Shown here: piece by piece, positions 8,504 to 17,054 of the stretch | Numbering within the stretch: the stretch's first letter is position 1 | Layout of the letters: each line of letters begins with the position of its first letter | NCBI GenBank assembly: GCA_021155905.1 | Contig: JAJNBG010000028.1 | Span: forward strand, 1 to 56,225 | Direction of reading: 5' to 3' | From: Bacteroidota bacterium | GTDB lineage: Bacteria; Bacteroidota; Bacteroidia; B-17B0; Aurantibacillaceae | DNA: 56,225 nt | Notes under the pieces: generated by a model | What the model was told of the DNA's origin: nothing | Database searches by the model: none | Seen by the model: the letters and a program-made list of their open reading frames with translations, nothing else | Made by a program: the position numbers and the translations under genes

Positions 8504-9568
8504 ATGAAAGACGATATTGAAGAGGTTGAATCAGGTGAAGAAGACAAAGAACTTTACGAGCACCATAATATTAAGGTAGAAAAAGGCCAGGTCATGATGA
8601 GGATTGATAAATTCTTAATGATCCGGATTCAGAATGCTACCCGTACCAAACTACAACAGGCCTGTGATGCTGAATGCATTTTAGTAAATGAAAAGCCTGT
8701 AAAATCCAGCTACAAAATAAAACCATTGGATGAGATTTCCATCCTGATGACCACGCCACCGCGTGATGTGGAAGTGTTGGCAGAAGATATCCCTATCAAC
8801 GTTGTTTATGAAGACGACTACATTTGTGTGGTAAACAAAGAACCAGGCATGGTGGTTCATCCTGCATATGGACATTATTCAGGAACCTTGGTAAATGCTT
8901 TAGCTTATCGTTTTAAAAATCTGCCAACATCAAAAACGCAGTTAACCGAAAATTTATCTATTGATCGCCCTGGCCTCGTTCATCGTATTGATAAAAATAC
9001 ATCGGGGATTATCATTGTTGCTAAAACGGAATTAGCGATGACCCGGTTAGCAAAAGATTTCTTTGACAGGAATCTGGACCGGAAATATGTAGCCATTGTG
9101 TGGGGTGACGTAAAGGAAGATGCAGGCACCATTACCTGTAACGTTGCGCGTGATTTGAAGAACAGAAAAGTGATGGCTTGTTTCCCTGACAGCGATCACG
9201 GTAAGCATGCAATCACTCATTATAAAGTTATCGAGCGTTTCGGATATGTTACAGTTGTAGAATGTAAGCTGGAAACAGGCCGTACACACCAGATCCGGAT
9301 TCACATGAAACATCTTGGGCATCCATTGTTCAATGACAACGAATATGGAGGAGATCGAATTTTAAAAGGGTTGTCAAGCAACAAGTACAAACAATTTATT
9401 GAAAATTGTTTTCAAATTCTACCGCGCCAGGCGCTTCATGCCAAAACATTAGGCATTACACATCCAATCACTAAAGAACCCATGTTTTTTGAAAGTGAAC
9501 TGCCGGATGATATGCAGCAGGTGATAGAAAAATGGAGAAAATACTCTTATAAATTTGAAGAGGAATAA
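8504..9568 (+). CDS. rluD: 23S rRNA pseudouridine synthase, RluD family
   Basis: 354 residues. An acidic N-terminus is followed by an S4 RNA-binding domain (about 32-85, MRIDKFLMIRIQNATRTKLQ) and the RluA-type catalytic domain. The catalytic Asp is D163 in HRIDKNTSGI. Family blocks GRTHQIRIHMKHLGHPLFND and RQALHAKTLGITHP are present. The family isomerises uridines of 23S rRNA helix 69 (1911, 1915 and 1917 in E. coli); the exact target here is inferred. It lies 87 bases after the T9SS protein and ends 13 bases before a convergent minus-strand gene with no visible terminator. Confidence 0.92.
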   Translation: MKDDIEEVESGEEDKELYEHHNIKVEKGQVMMRIDKFLMIRIQNATRTKLQQACDAECILVNEKPVKSSYKIKPLDEISILMTTPPRDVEVLAEDIPINVVYEDDYICVVNKEPGMVVHPAYGHYSGTLVNALAYRFKNLPTSKTQLTENLSIDRPGLVHRIDKNTSGIIIVAKTELAMTRLAKDFFDRNLDRKYVAIVWGDVKEDAGTITCNVARDLKNRKVMACFPDSDHGKHAITHYKVIERFGYVTVVECKLETGRTHQIRIHMKHLGHPLFNDNEYGGDRILKGLSSNKYKQFIENCFQILPRQALHAKTLGITHPITKEPMFFESELPDDMQQVIEKWRKYSYKFEEE

Positions 9569-9581
9569 AAAACGCAACTGC

Positions 9582-10394
9582 TTATTTATTTTTAGCACTA
9601 GTAACAGCTTCGTCGAATTCCAGTTCAATAGTTTCTGATTTTATCTTTACAAGGGGGGCCTCAGTAAATGTGGCATTCCATACAATCTCCATGTTTACTT
9701 TTTGCATATCCATCGCTTTTCCACCTTCCATCTTTTCCCATAGTAAAGTTAAAGTTTCCTCACCGCCTTTCATGACCAAAACTTCTTTTGATTTAGAATC
9801 GAGCAAACCCGGCTTTTTTTCGTTTGCATATTCTTTGCCATCGGGCATTTTTACAGAGGCTCTGGTATAATGCATCACTCCTACTTTATCACCATTATAA
9901 GAACATTTGAATTTTGCTTCAGTTTTTCCACTGGTTTTTGTTAAACTTGACATATTACAGGCAAATGCCCCGGCCTTAAAATCATTTTGGGCAGCCGGTA
10001 ATTTGAAATTGTTGGCAGCAATGATTTGCCCGTCCGTTGCAACTCTGTATATTCCTTCCATTAAAAAAGAATAACTTTTTATCTTATTATAACCTTCCCC
10101 TTTTAAATTAATCGTTACAAAATCCGATCCATTCGGTTTAATAATAACCATTTTTTCAGAGGCTTTTATCTCCTTACCGTCAATCGTGAATTTACTTTCA
10201 GTAGGTTTATATAAGATATAATCATTTGTTTTGTTTGTAATCTTCAGTTTAAACTTAGTTTCCCCTGCAGTAGAAACAGCATTATCAACAGAAATGCTGA
10301 TATCATCCATTTCTTTATTGAGATCTTTATAATATAACTTTTCAAAGTTCTGAGAACTCGCGGCACTTCCTAATAAAATAGTTGCTGCTAACAC
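9582..10394 (-). CDS. Secreted hypothetical protein; start codon uncertain
   Basis: 270 residues from a GTG at 10394. The N-terminus LAATILLGSAASSQ looks like the hydrophobic core and cleavage region of a signal peptide. It lacks a basic n-region: in frame upstream the codons read Lys-Lys-Ala-Ile-Leu, but directly before them is TAA, next to a run of eight A. No ATG exists there, so the start may be non-canonical or the A tract may hide an indel. The mature part is beta-rich with no recognised domain (CNMSSLTKTSGKTEAKFKCSY). It is convergent with rluD. Confidence 0.7.
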   Translation of the reverse strand: MLAATILLGSAASSQNFEKLYYKDLNKEMDDISISVDNAVSTAGETKFKLKITNKTNDYILYKPTESKFTIDGKEIKASEKMVIIKPNGSDFVTINLKGEGYNKIKSYSFLMEGIYRVATDGQIIAANNFKLPAAQNDFKAGAFACNMSSLTKTSGKTEAKFKCSYNGDKVGVMHYTRASVKMPDGKEYANEKKPGLLDSKSKEVLVMKGGEETLTLLWEKMEGGKAMDMQKVNMEIVWNATFTEAPLVKIKSETIELEFDEAVTSAKNK

Positions 10395-10497
10395 TAAAAT
10401 GGCTTTTTTTTATAAGAATATTCTTTTAATTTATTTTTGTCAGATATAGCAAATGTAATCCCAAAGTTTATACAAATTATCAAGATATACAAACATC

Positions 10498-10905
10498 CTA
10501 TTCTTTCAACCACATAAACACTTTACCATTGTTTTTATACTGGTCAAAATTTTTATCAAAGGTGATGGCGCAAAAATCTATAAATGGCAAAATGCCAAAC
10601 ACGCCACCAAGACTGGCAATATAGGCTACCGGAACGTATGGTTTCGTTCCTAAATAAATGCGATGGAGGCCCACCATTCCAAACGGAAACGGAAATGCCA
10701 GAACGGCTGCCGTAATTCTTTTATTTAGTTTCTGCTTTTTACGAAATAATTGAAAAATAGGATTTGGTTTTTTATCACTTATAGTAATATTTTCCAAAGA
10801 TATAATAACGGAAGCGCTGTCAACATAATAGACTGTGACGACTCTGTTTTCTGAAAACAAATTCACAGACGCCATAACACATATCATGATCAACAAAAAA
10901 CGCAT
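10498..10905 (-). CDS. Secreted/membrane protein with TM2 domain
   Basis: 135 residues. A signal-like N-terminus (MRFLLIMICVMASVNLFSEN) is followed by ~40 extracytoplasmic residues, then a TM2-type pair of membrane segments (about 68-115). The typical GxxGLHRxYLG motif appears as GMVGLHRIYLGTK, and the block LPFIDFCAITFDK corresponds to the usual liDlf ending. TM2 proteins are common but functionally obscure. The gene starts 3 bases after the stop of the SCO gene and is probably co-transcribed with it. Confidence 0.8.
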   Translation of the reverse strand: MRFLLIMICVMASVNLFSENRVVTVYYVDSASVIISLENITISDKKPNPIFQLFRKKQKLNKRITAAVLAFPFPFGMVGLHRIYLGTKPYVPVAYIASLGGVFGILPFIDFCAITFDKNFDQYKNNGKVFMWLKE

Positions 10906-10908
10906 ATG

Positions 10909-11538
10909 CTATTCTTGTTTTAAAAGATGAATATCAGAGATCAATTTAACAACAGCCACACTATCCGTTCCGTCATACATTCCCCGAATACGTTTTTTTG
11001 CATCCACTAAAATAAATAATTCACTATGCAAAAAGCCTTCGGCACTTCCATCCTCTTCTAATGCGTTTACTAAATAACTATACCTTGCCATATCATAAAT
11101 GGCTTTTTTATTGCCGGTCAGAAAATGCCATTTGTTTTTTAATGCTCCATAACTTTGCGCATAGCCACTTAACACCTCAACTGTGTCATGTGAAGGATTC
11201 ACCGTGTGGGATAAAATTAAAACACTGCTATCGTTTTTAAATGCATTTTGCACATGAACCAATTGCGAACTCATTTTGGGACAGATACTTTGACAGGTTG
11301 CAAAGAAAAAATCGGCCACATAAATTTTATTTTCAGTAGTTCTTTCTGTGATCGTTTCATTGAACTGGTTAACCAATGAAAACGGCTGGATGGTATGATA
11401 AATTGTATCTGAGCCATCTGTTCCGGCTAGTTTTTTTTCTCCGATCACCGGTAATACCAATGCATTTCCTTTAGTTGTAGATGTCTGACAGCCGACAAAA
11501 AACAACACAAAACTTAATCCCAAAAATTGTTTGATCAT
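10909..11538 (-). CDS. SCO1/SenC family lipoprotein, copper chaperone for cytochrome oxidase
   Basis: 209 residues with a lipobox (LFFVGC, Cys17) for lipid anchoring. The thioredoxin-like domain has the SCO copper motif CQSIC (C82 and C86, in FFATCQSICPKMS) and the distal His of the family at H171 (FLHSELFILVD). SCO proteins deliver or reduce copper for the CuA centre of cytochrome c oxidase. It is followed by the TM2 gene (3-base gap) and preceded by a diverged SCO-like gene one base upstream. Start and length agree with the family. Confidence 0.92.
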   Translation of the reverse strand: MIKQFLGLSFVLFFVGCQTSTTKGNALVLPVIGEKKLAGTDGSDTIYHTIQPFSLVNQFNETITERTTENKIYVADFFFATCQSICPKMSSQLVHVQNAFKNDSSVLILSHTVNPSHDTVEVLSGYAQSYGALKNKWHFLTGNKKAIYDMARYSYLVNALEEDGSAEGFLHSELFILVDAKKRIRGMYDGTDSVAVVKLISDIHLLKQE

Positions 11539-11539
11539 T

Positions 11540-12202
11540 TTATTTACGTTCTATTTTATTTACCTTAACCATTTGTTCTTTCTCTTCTTTCAGCCTTAAA
11601 TGCTGATATTCTTCCGTCAATCGTTTAATCTCGGCAATATACCGGGCATCGTAGTAACCGCGGATATGGCGCTTCTTATCCACTAATACAAAAAAACTAT
11701 AGTCAATATACATTGGTTTTTCCTTAAAATAACTCTTGTTTAAACTATCAAATGAATTCGTTTGCCAATAGAGATTTAAAATGTTTTCATTTCCAACAGA
11801 TAGCTTTCCCATCTCTTTTAAGCATGCAGTATCTCCCGAACCATCACAGGGAGTAACAATGATAAAGGGAATATACTTTATTTTGTCTTTTTTATACTGA
11901 GCGTATTCAGCCAGACCCGCCATTCGGTAATCGTCTTTTTTATAGCTCTGTTTGATAAAACAGACAGCATACAAAGGAAACGCAACTGTGTCCAACTCTA
12001 TCTGTTTCATTGACTCAACAGAGTTAGCTGGTAAGGTTTTAAATAGAGAACCTACCTTGTAAAACACCGTGTCCACACCAACAGCTGTTTTAGGGCCGTA
12101 ATACGGTAACTTCCGGGAATTAATAGTCGTAAACTCAAGAATTATTTTTAATAAAGCAGGGAATAAAAGGATAACAAAAAAAAGAAGCTTTTTATTTTTC
12201 AT
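11540..12202 (-). CDS. SCO-like membrane protein lacking the copper motif
   Basis: 220 residues with one N-terminal membrane segment (LLFFVILLFPALLKIIL). The body resembles the neighbouring SCO protein in its ending: SFFVLVDKKRHIRGYYDARY aligns with ELFILVDAKKRIRGMYDGTD. No CxxxC motif is present; the Cys residues seen (in PCDGSGDTACLKEMG and AVCFIKQS) do not fit. It may be a thioredoxin-fold partner in oxidase assembly that does not bind copper the usual way. It sits one base upstream of the SCO gene, so co-translation is likely. The assignment rests on context and the C-terminal block. Confidence 0.7.
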   Translation of the reverse strand: MKNKKLLFFVILLFPALLKIILEFTTINSRKLPYYGPKTAVGVDTVFYKVGSLFKTLPANSVESMKQIELDTVAFPLYAVCFIKQSYKKDDYRMAGLAEYAQYKKDKIKYIPFIIVTPCDGSGDTACLKEMGKLSVGNENILNLYWQTNSFDSLNKSYFKEKPMYIDYSFFVLVDKKRHIRGYYDARYIAEIKRLTEEYQHLRLKEEKEQMVKVNKIERK

Positions 12203-12251
12203 TGATTAACTATTGTGCTTTATATCGGCCATTGATAGACTAAATCCTCTT

Positions 12252-12686
12252 TTAAAAATTTCGGTTTTTCAGACTTTCTACAATTTTATCGTTCAGGGCC
12301 TCCCGGAATTTCTGCTTATGTGAGTCTCTCATCCCAATCAATGGCAGTTGTTCTATATCATCATCGTTATAAATTAACTGAACAGAATTTGATGTTTTTT
12401 GAGCAATTGATTTTGCATCTAAATAATAAAACTCCTTATTATATAACAGAGATTGTTTGATTTCAAAACGGTTTTCATAGACAACGGCATACGGATTTAC
12501 TATAAACCATAAGGCTTGCAGCGTTAATATCAATCCCGGAATAGCAGTAGCTGTTCCCCATGGATTAACATCGAGCAGCATTTTAATACTAAACCAATCA
12601 ATCGTTAAAGCAGCTACGGTCATGATAATTACTAATGCACTATTCCGTTCAAAATATTCTTTGGGTTCCTCGTCCTTGTTTTTCAC
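12252..12686 (-). CDS. Hypothetical membrane protein, possibly bacterial PH-like
   Basis: 144 residues. Two membrane segments (about 18-38 and 45-65) are followed by a soluble beta-rich tail (YENRFEIKQSLLYNKEFYYLD, NDDDIEQLPLIGM). The layout of two helices followed by a compact domain recalls bacterial PH-domain membrane proteins; I cannot confirm the family. It is the first gene of a minus-strand run (this gene, SCO-like, SCO, TM2). It is divergent from the transglycosylase gene across a 131-bp spacer. Confidence 0.6.
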   Translation of the reverse strand: MKNKDEEPKEYFERNSALVIIMTVAALTIDWFSIKMLLDVNPWGTATAIPGLILTLQALWFIVNPYAVVYENRFEIKQSLLYNKEFYYLDAKSIAQKTSNSVQLIYNDDDIEQLPLIGMRDSHKQKFREALNDKIVESLKNRNF

Positions 12687-12718
12687 AGCGCAAAGTTAAA
12701 AATTAAAGTACTTTAACT

Positions 12719-12748
12719 TTTGTTTATTGAATATATTTTTTATACTTG
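12719..12748 (+). promoter_or_regulatory. Candidate promoter for the transglycosylase gene
   Basis: TTTG (12719-12722), an 18-base spacer and TATACTTG (12741-12748, 7 of 8 matches to TAnnTTTG). The leader to the ATG would be roughly 60 bases. Confidence 0.45.
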
Positions 12749-12817
12749 TATATAAAGAATTATTAATTTTTGTAACGTTTTGCTGTTTATTACGTTACAC
12801 AGATAAACCACTTTGCG

Positions 12818-14338
12818 ATGTCCACTACTACTAAACTAAAACATACACTCCAAAAGGCACTGTTAGTGTCTGGATTGGCTACCGGAAGTTTGTTTGCTCA
12901 AAACACGCTAACAATGACTGATAATCCTGTAGCAGCGATGCTGGATAGTCTTGCAAATCAAAAAGTTCTTGAAAAAGCTTTGTTAAAGCCAGTTTACCCT
13001 AAAGTTAACAAATACAAATACGCTGTTGACAGTGTTCCCCGTTTTGAGGATTTCGTGTACGAAAACCGCCTGGCGAAACTTGATGCGACGTCCCCGTTTG
13101 ATTTAGTCTATAATCCTCATGTTAAAGGCTTCATCGAATTATATGCCGTTCGTAAACGCGAGCTGGTAAGCCGTATGATGGGTCTGTCTCAACTTTATTA
13201 TCCAATGTTTGAAGAAGTATTTGACAAACATAATATTCCTTTGGAATTAAAACACTTAGCGGTAATTGAATCTGCGTTAAATCCTAATGCCCGTTCAAGA
13301 TGCGGAGCAACAGGATTGTGGCAATTTATGTACCCAACCGGTAAAATGTATGGCTTGAATGTGAATTCATACATTGATGAGCGTTCTGATGTTTATAAAG
13401 CCACTGAAGCAGCTGCTGAATACCTGAAAAGTTTATATGGTATGTTTGGTGACTGGCAAATGGTATTGGCGGCATATAATGCGGGTCCAGGCACTATCAG
13501 CAAAGCAATTCGTCGCAGTGGAGGAAAAAAAACATATTGGGAGATCCGCCCCTATTTGCCATTAGAAACTCAGGCTTATGTTCCTGCTTTTATCGCGGCT
13601 AATTACGTAATGAATTATCCAACAGAACACAATATTTATGCGTCTACTCCACGTAAAACGTATTTTGAAGTGGATACCGCGGTTGTAAAAGAGTCCATGA
13701 CCTTTAATCAGATCTCGTCTGCGTTAGACATATCCATCGAAGAAATTGCTTATTTTAATCCACAATATCGTAAAAGCGAAATACCTGCCGGTGGTAACTG
13801 TTTAACTCTGCCAAAAGCAAAGATCGGAACGTTTCTTTCAAATGAAACCGAGATTTATGCAGCGATTAAATCACAACACTTAGTAGCTTCTGAAAGCACC
13901 ATGGCTGTGAAAGAAGTTCAGAAAACCCACACAGTAAGAAGCGGTGAAAAGTTAGGAACTATTGCCCGAAAATATGGCGTGACTATCGCTGATCTTAAAT
14001 CATGGAATTATATTGGGAAAAAAGGAATTAAAGCCGGAAAAAAACTAATTGTTTATGTGAAGCAAGATGTAGCAGCTCCTGCCAATCAGGTTGCTAAAAC
14101 AGACACGCCTAAAGCTCCACAAACAAATCTTGCCACTAAGGATACAACAACCGGTTCTCAAAAACTGGCCCTTAAATCTTCATCTGATGGTGTGAAAATT
14201 CATAAGGTAAAAAAGGGTGAGACATTATACGGTATTTCTAAAAAATACAATGTGAGCGTCGATAAGCTGATTGAAATTAACGGGCTCAAGAAAAACCCAC
14301 AATTGTTGATGGGTCAAAAAATAAAATTAGTATCTTAA
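12818..14338 (+). CDS. mltD: Lytic transglycosylase with two LysM domains (MltD-like)
   Basis: 506 residues with an N-terminal signal peptide (LFAQ, about residue 28). The lytic transglycosylase (SLT) domain spans about 135-265. The catalytic Glu is E151 in LAVIESALNPNARS, and the motifs GATGLWQFMYPTGKMYGL and LAAYNAGPGTISKAI follow. Two LysM peptidoglycan-binding domains lie at about 370-412 (THTVRSGEKLGTIARKYGVT) and 461-505 (IHKVKKGETLYGISKKYNVS), separated by a Thr/Lys-rich linker. The family cleaves the MurNAc-GlcNAc bond to anhydro-MurNAc products during wall turnover. The domain order is that of MltD, but without an obvious lipobox. Confidence 0.92.
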   Translation: MSTTTKLKHTLQKALLVSGLATGSLFAQNTLTMTDNPVAAMLDSLANQKVLEKALLKPVYPKVNKYKYAVDSVPRFEDFVYENRLAKLDATSPFDLVYNPHVKGFIELYAVRKRELVSRMMGLSQLYYPMFEEVFDKHNIPLELKHLAVIESALNPNARSRCGATGLWQFMYPTGKMYGLNVNSYIDERSDVYKATEAAAEYLKSLYGMFGDWQMVLAAYNAGPGTISKAIRRSGGKKTYWEIRPYLPLETQAYVPAFIAANYVMNYPTEHNIYASTPRKTYFEVDTAVVKESMTFNQISSALDISIEEIAYFNPQYRKSEIPAGGNCLTLPKAKIGTFLSNETEIYAAIKSQHLVASESTMAVKEVQKTHTVRSGEKLGTIARKYGVTIADLKSWNYIGKKGIKAGKKLIVYVKQDVAAPANQVAKTDTPKAPQTNLATKDTTTGSQKLALKSSSDGVKIHKVKKGETLYGISKKYNVSVDKLIEINGLKKNPQLLMGQKIKLVS

Positions 14339-14371
14339 CCTATATCAAATTACTTAAACCTTAAATCCTTT

Positions 14372-14587
14372 ATGAAGCAGATAATTGCTTGTATTTTTTT
14401 CGCTTTTTTACTATGCTCATGCGGCCGAACGCATAAATGCAAATGTACCTACACCGACTCTTATGGTAATACGGTCGATGGCGGTTTCTCAAACCTGGAA
14501 GGATCGAAAAAGAAAGCAAAAGCCGCATGTGATTCTAAGTCGTCGGAATGGACTTCGGTTAACGGTAAATGTGAAATTCAGGATTAA
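14372..14587 (+). CDS. Small Cys-rich lipoprotein
   Basis: 71 residues. The signal peptide ends with lipobox LLCSC (about residue 17), so it is probably lipid-anchored. The mature ~54 residues contain four Cys (KCKCTYTDSYGN, ACDSKSSEW, GKCEIQD), suggesting disulphides, and have the look of a short beta-sheet domain. No family is recognised. It is 33 bases after the transglycosylase and 6 bases before the next lipoprotein gene, so the two small genes are probably co-transcribed. Confidence 0.75.
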   Translation: MKQIIACIFFAFLLCSCGRTHKCKCTYTDSYGNTVDGGFSNLEGSKKKAKAACDSKSSEWTSVNGKCEIQD

Positions 14588-14593
14588 AAAAAT

Positions 14594-15049
14594 ATGAAAA
14601 AATCATTAGCTATTACTTCAATTGCAGCTGCAATCATAATTTTAGTTTCTTGTAAAAAACCTGACACTTCCGATTTAAAAGCTCCTGGTAAAAGAGAGCT
14701 TTTAACATCACGAAAATGGGTTTTATCGTCCATGAACACTAGGTCTTCTGGAGGGGCGGTTACACCTGTTCCATTGACAAGTTGTGAAACGGATGATTAT
14801 TTGCTTTTTGACGGTTATATGAATTTCAAAAGCGATCAGGGAGCATGTATCTCAAATACTTTTGCTCCACAAACCGATCTGGGCAACTGGCAAACCACTG
14901 ATAATTTTAGTTCTATAAACTTGTTTTCAAACGGTGGTAGTTATACCTACTATGGAACTTATATTATAAATGAACTGACAGAATCTACCCTCATCTTTTC
15001 GGATAACAATAGCTCCACGGTAACCCAATACAATTTTAAGGCCCAATGA
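14594..15049 (+). CDS. Lipocalin-like lipoprotein
   Basis: 151 residues with signal peptide and lipobox (IILVSCKK). The mature part follows the pattern of Bacteroidota lipocalin-like lipoproteins: LLTSRKWVLSSM near the N-terminus, a CETDDYLLFDGYMNF block, a second Cys in QGACISN, and a beta-rich end (STLIFSDNNSSTVTQYNFKAQ). Function is unknown. It is followed by a strong terminator. Confidence 0.75.
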   Translation: MKKSLAITSIAAAIIILVSCKKPDTSDLKAPGKRELLTSRKWVLSSMNTRSSGGAVTPVPLTSCETDDYLLFDGYMNFKSDQGACISNTFAPQTDLGNWQTTDNFSSINLFSNGGSYTYYGTYIINELTESTLIFSDNNSSTVTQYNFKAQ

Positions 15050-15057
15050 TTTTAAGA

Positions 15058-15089
15058 AACCCTCTGATAATCAGGGGGTTTTGTTTTTT
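15058..15089 (+). terminator. Intrinsic terminator
   Basis: A 10-bp stem (15058-15067 with 15071-15080, one G-T pair), a TAA loop and then TTGTTTTTT. It ends the two-lipoprotein unit. Confidence 0.85.
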
Positions 15090-15137
15090 AGGCTAGCTGT
15101 AACTTTTCGATAGTAATCGGCGTCTTATGTATGAAAT

Positions 15138-15623
15138 TTGACAGTAACAGAATATAATCAGTGCGTGGATAGTTACTCTGATTCTTTATATCGCTTTATT
15201 CTAAAGCATATCAAGGATGAAGACGTAGCGAAAGATATTGTGCAGGACACTTATGAAAAAGTATGGCGTAAAGTGAACGACATCGAGAGTACAAATGCCA
15301 AATCCTATATGTTTACTACGGCTCATCATACCCTCGTAGATTATACAAGAAAAGCAAAAAAACAGGGCGATTATAATGAGGTGGTTGAAAACACCTTAAA
15401 ACACGAAAAACATTACTCAGATATCAAACAAATTCTTAATGTAGCCCTTGATAAATTACCGGAAATCCAAAAAAGCGTGGTTCTATTACGAGATTATGAA
15501 GGTTACGACTATTCAGAGATCGGAAAAATCACGAATCTAACAGAGAGCCAGGTTAAAGTATATATTTTCAGGGCCAGGGCATTTTTAAAAAATTACATAG
15601 GTCGCTTAGAGGCTGTTATTTAA
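15138..15623 (+). CDS. ECF-type RNA polymerase sigma factor
   Basis: 161 residues. Region 2 (about 10-75) has DEDVAKDIVQDTYEKVWRKV. Region 4 (about 100-155) has LPEIQKSVVLLRDYEGYDYSEIGKITNLTESQVKVYIFRARAFLK. The start is a TTG (15138), because an in-frame stop lies two codons upstream and no ATG is available. The result, MTVTEYNQCVD, matches the usual N-terminus of this Bacteroidota ECF group. Its stop overlaps the ATG of the next gene by one base; that gene encodes a single-membrane-segment protein likely to be its regulator. Confidence 0.9.
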   Translation: MTVTEYNQCVDSYSDSLYRFILKHIKDEDVAKDIVQDTYEKVWRKVNDIESTNAKSYMFTTAHHTLVDYTRKAKKQGDYNEVVENTLKHEKHYSDIKQILNVALDKLPEIQKSVVLLRDYEGYDYSEIGKITNLTESQVKVYIFRARAFLKNYIGRLEAVI

Positions 15624-16639
15624 TGGGAAGAATTGACATACATAATTACGAAGCCTATCTATTGGATTTGTCCGAAGGTAATCTCCAGGAGGAATTTCAA
15701 ATTGAATTAGAATTGTTTTTAATTCAGCATCCTGAACTTAACATTGATCTCGCTGAGTTATCTCCTGTCTCGTTAGACAAGGATGTTACTCGCTATTCAG
15801 AAAAAAATAATTTAAAAAAGTCGGAATCTGACCTGGTTTCGGACACTCAATTCATTGCGTATATTGAGCAGCAGCTTTCCTTGCAGGAACATCTCCATGT
15901 AGAAAAAAGTTGTGACATTAATCCCTTTCTGTTAAAAGAACTGGCTCTTTATAAAGCCACCATAACAACTGCTGATACTTCGGTAATTTACTCTGATAAA
16001 AGCGATTTAAAGCGTAAACCTAAGGTTATTTGGTTTGATTTCTCTTTTACACACTATGCCGCGGCTGCTTGTATCCTCTTTTTGCTTGGGTTGTTTATTG
16101 TGTGGCCGGGAACTGATGCCGAAAATCAAAACGAAAAACTGGCAATTAAATCCGAAACAAATTCCGGGTTAAAAACTACCCGGAATTCTTCTCAAAATAA
16201 ATCACAAATAGCTGTAAAGGCAAGTACACAGAAAACATCCGCGTCAAAACAAAACAAACATATCATACGCAAGGAAGCTTTATCTGATCAAAAAGAAAAT
16301 ACCATGTTGAAGGACACTTCCTGTGAAGCAACAATACCTAAACCTGGTACAGAATTAAAGACAAACGAACCGTTCATTGCATTAAACACTCCTCCCGTTA
16401 TTAAACAGGCCAATAATACGATTGTGCAGGTCATTATCGAAAATGAGGAAGATGTGACGGAAGCCAAAAAGAAAACAAAGAAAAAGGGTCTCTGGTCAGT
16501 TGCGAGCAGGGCACTAAAAAATCTGAATCATGCCGGAGTTAAATCAGTGAATGGCGATGAAAGTTCAAATAATGAAAATGTTGGTTACGCTTTAACTGTA
16601 GGAGGATTAAATATTACTCATAAACCCGCCAATTTATAG
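15623..16639 (+). CDS. Single-pass membrane protein, probable anti-sigma partner
   Basis: 338 residues. An acidic N-terminal ~130-residue cytoplasmic part (YEAYLLDLSEGNLQEEFQIELELFL) is followed by one membrane segment (about 143-161, AAAACILFLLGLFIVW) and a ~175-residue Lys/Ser/Thr-rich extracytoplasmic tail. The tail includes EAKKKTKKKGLWSVASRALK. The N-terminal phrase LDLSEGNL..EFQ.EL resembles zinc-free anti-sigma-like proteins paired with ECF factors. The one-base overlap with the sigma gene supports pairing. Its 3' end overlaps that of the convergent yraN gene. Anti-sigma activity is inference. Confidence 0.7.
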   Translation: MGRIDIHNYEAYLLDLSEGNLQEEFQIELELFLIQHPELNIDLAELSPVSLDKDVTRYSEKNNLKKSESDLVSDTQFIAYIEQQLSLQEHLHVEKSCDINPFLLKELALYKATITTADTSVIYSDKSDLKRKPKVIWFDFSFTHYAAAACILFLLGLFIVWPGTDAENQNEKLAIKSETNSGLKTTRNSSQNKSQIAVKASTQKTSASKQNKHIIRKEALSDQKENTMLKDTSCEATIPKPGTELKTNEPFIALNTPPVIKQANNTIVQVIIENEEDVTEAKKKTKKKGLWSVASRALKNLNHAGVKSVNGDESSNNENVGYALTVGGLNITHKPANL

Positions 16640-16996
16640 CGTCGGGTAAAAGGCCCCAACAAAGTGTTCAACTGTTAATTCTTCCGGATTCTGAATTACT
16701 GATACAATATCAAAGCGTGTTTCCCAATTTATGTTATTTTCCTTAATGTAAAAATCAGCTGCTTTTATCACTCTTTTCTGCTTGGTTTTGGTTACAAAAT
16801 CTTCCGGATTTCCAAAGAAATTATTCGCCCGGAGTTTAACTTCAATCACAACCAGGGTGTTGTTAATGCTGGCAATGATGTCAATTTCAAGATGCTTATG
16901 CCGCCAGTTTTTTTCCAGAATCTCGTACCCCGATTTTAACAAGTGGGCAATAGCGATTTCCTCACCACTAATTCCTTTTTGCGTATTATTTGGCAT
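16634..16996 (-). CDS. yraN: YraN family (UPF0102) endonuclease-like protein
   Basis: 120 residues, normal length. The restriction-endonuclease fold motifs of the family are present: GEEIAIAHLLKSGYEILEKNWR, HLEIDIIASINNTLVVIEVKLR (the D-ExK-like core) and VTKTKQKRVIKAADFYI. The function is unproven; a Holliday-junction or repair role has been suggested for the family from its fold. The last 6 bases overlap the 3' end of the convergent membrane protein gene. Confidence 0.9.
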   Translation of the reverse strand: MPNNTQKGISGEEIAIAHLLKSGYEILEKNWRHKHLEIDIIASINNTLVVIEVKLRANNFFGNPEDFVTKTKQKRVIKAADFYIKENNINWETRFDIVSVIQNPEELTVEHFVGAFYPTL

Positions 16997-17054
16997 AATT
17001 TTTATTTATAACTAAATTATATTATTTTAGTGTAAAATTTAAACCTCAAATTAA

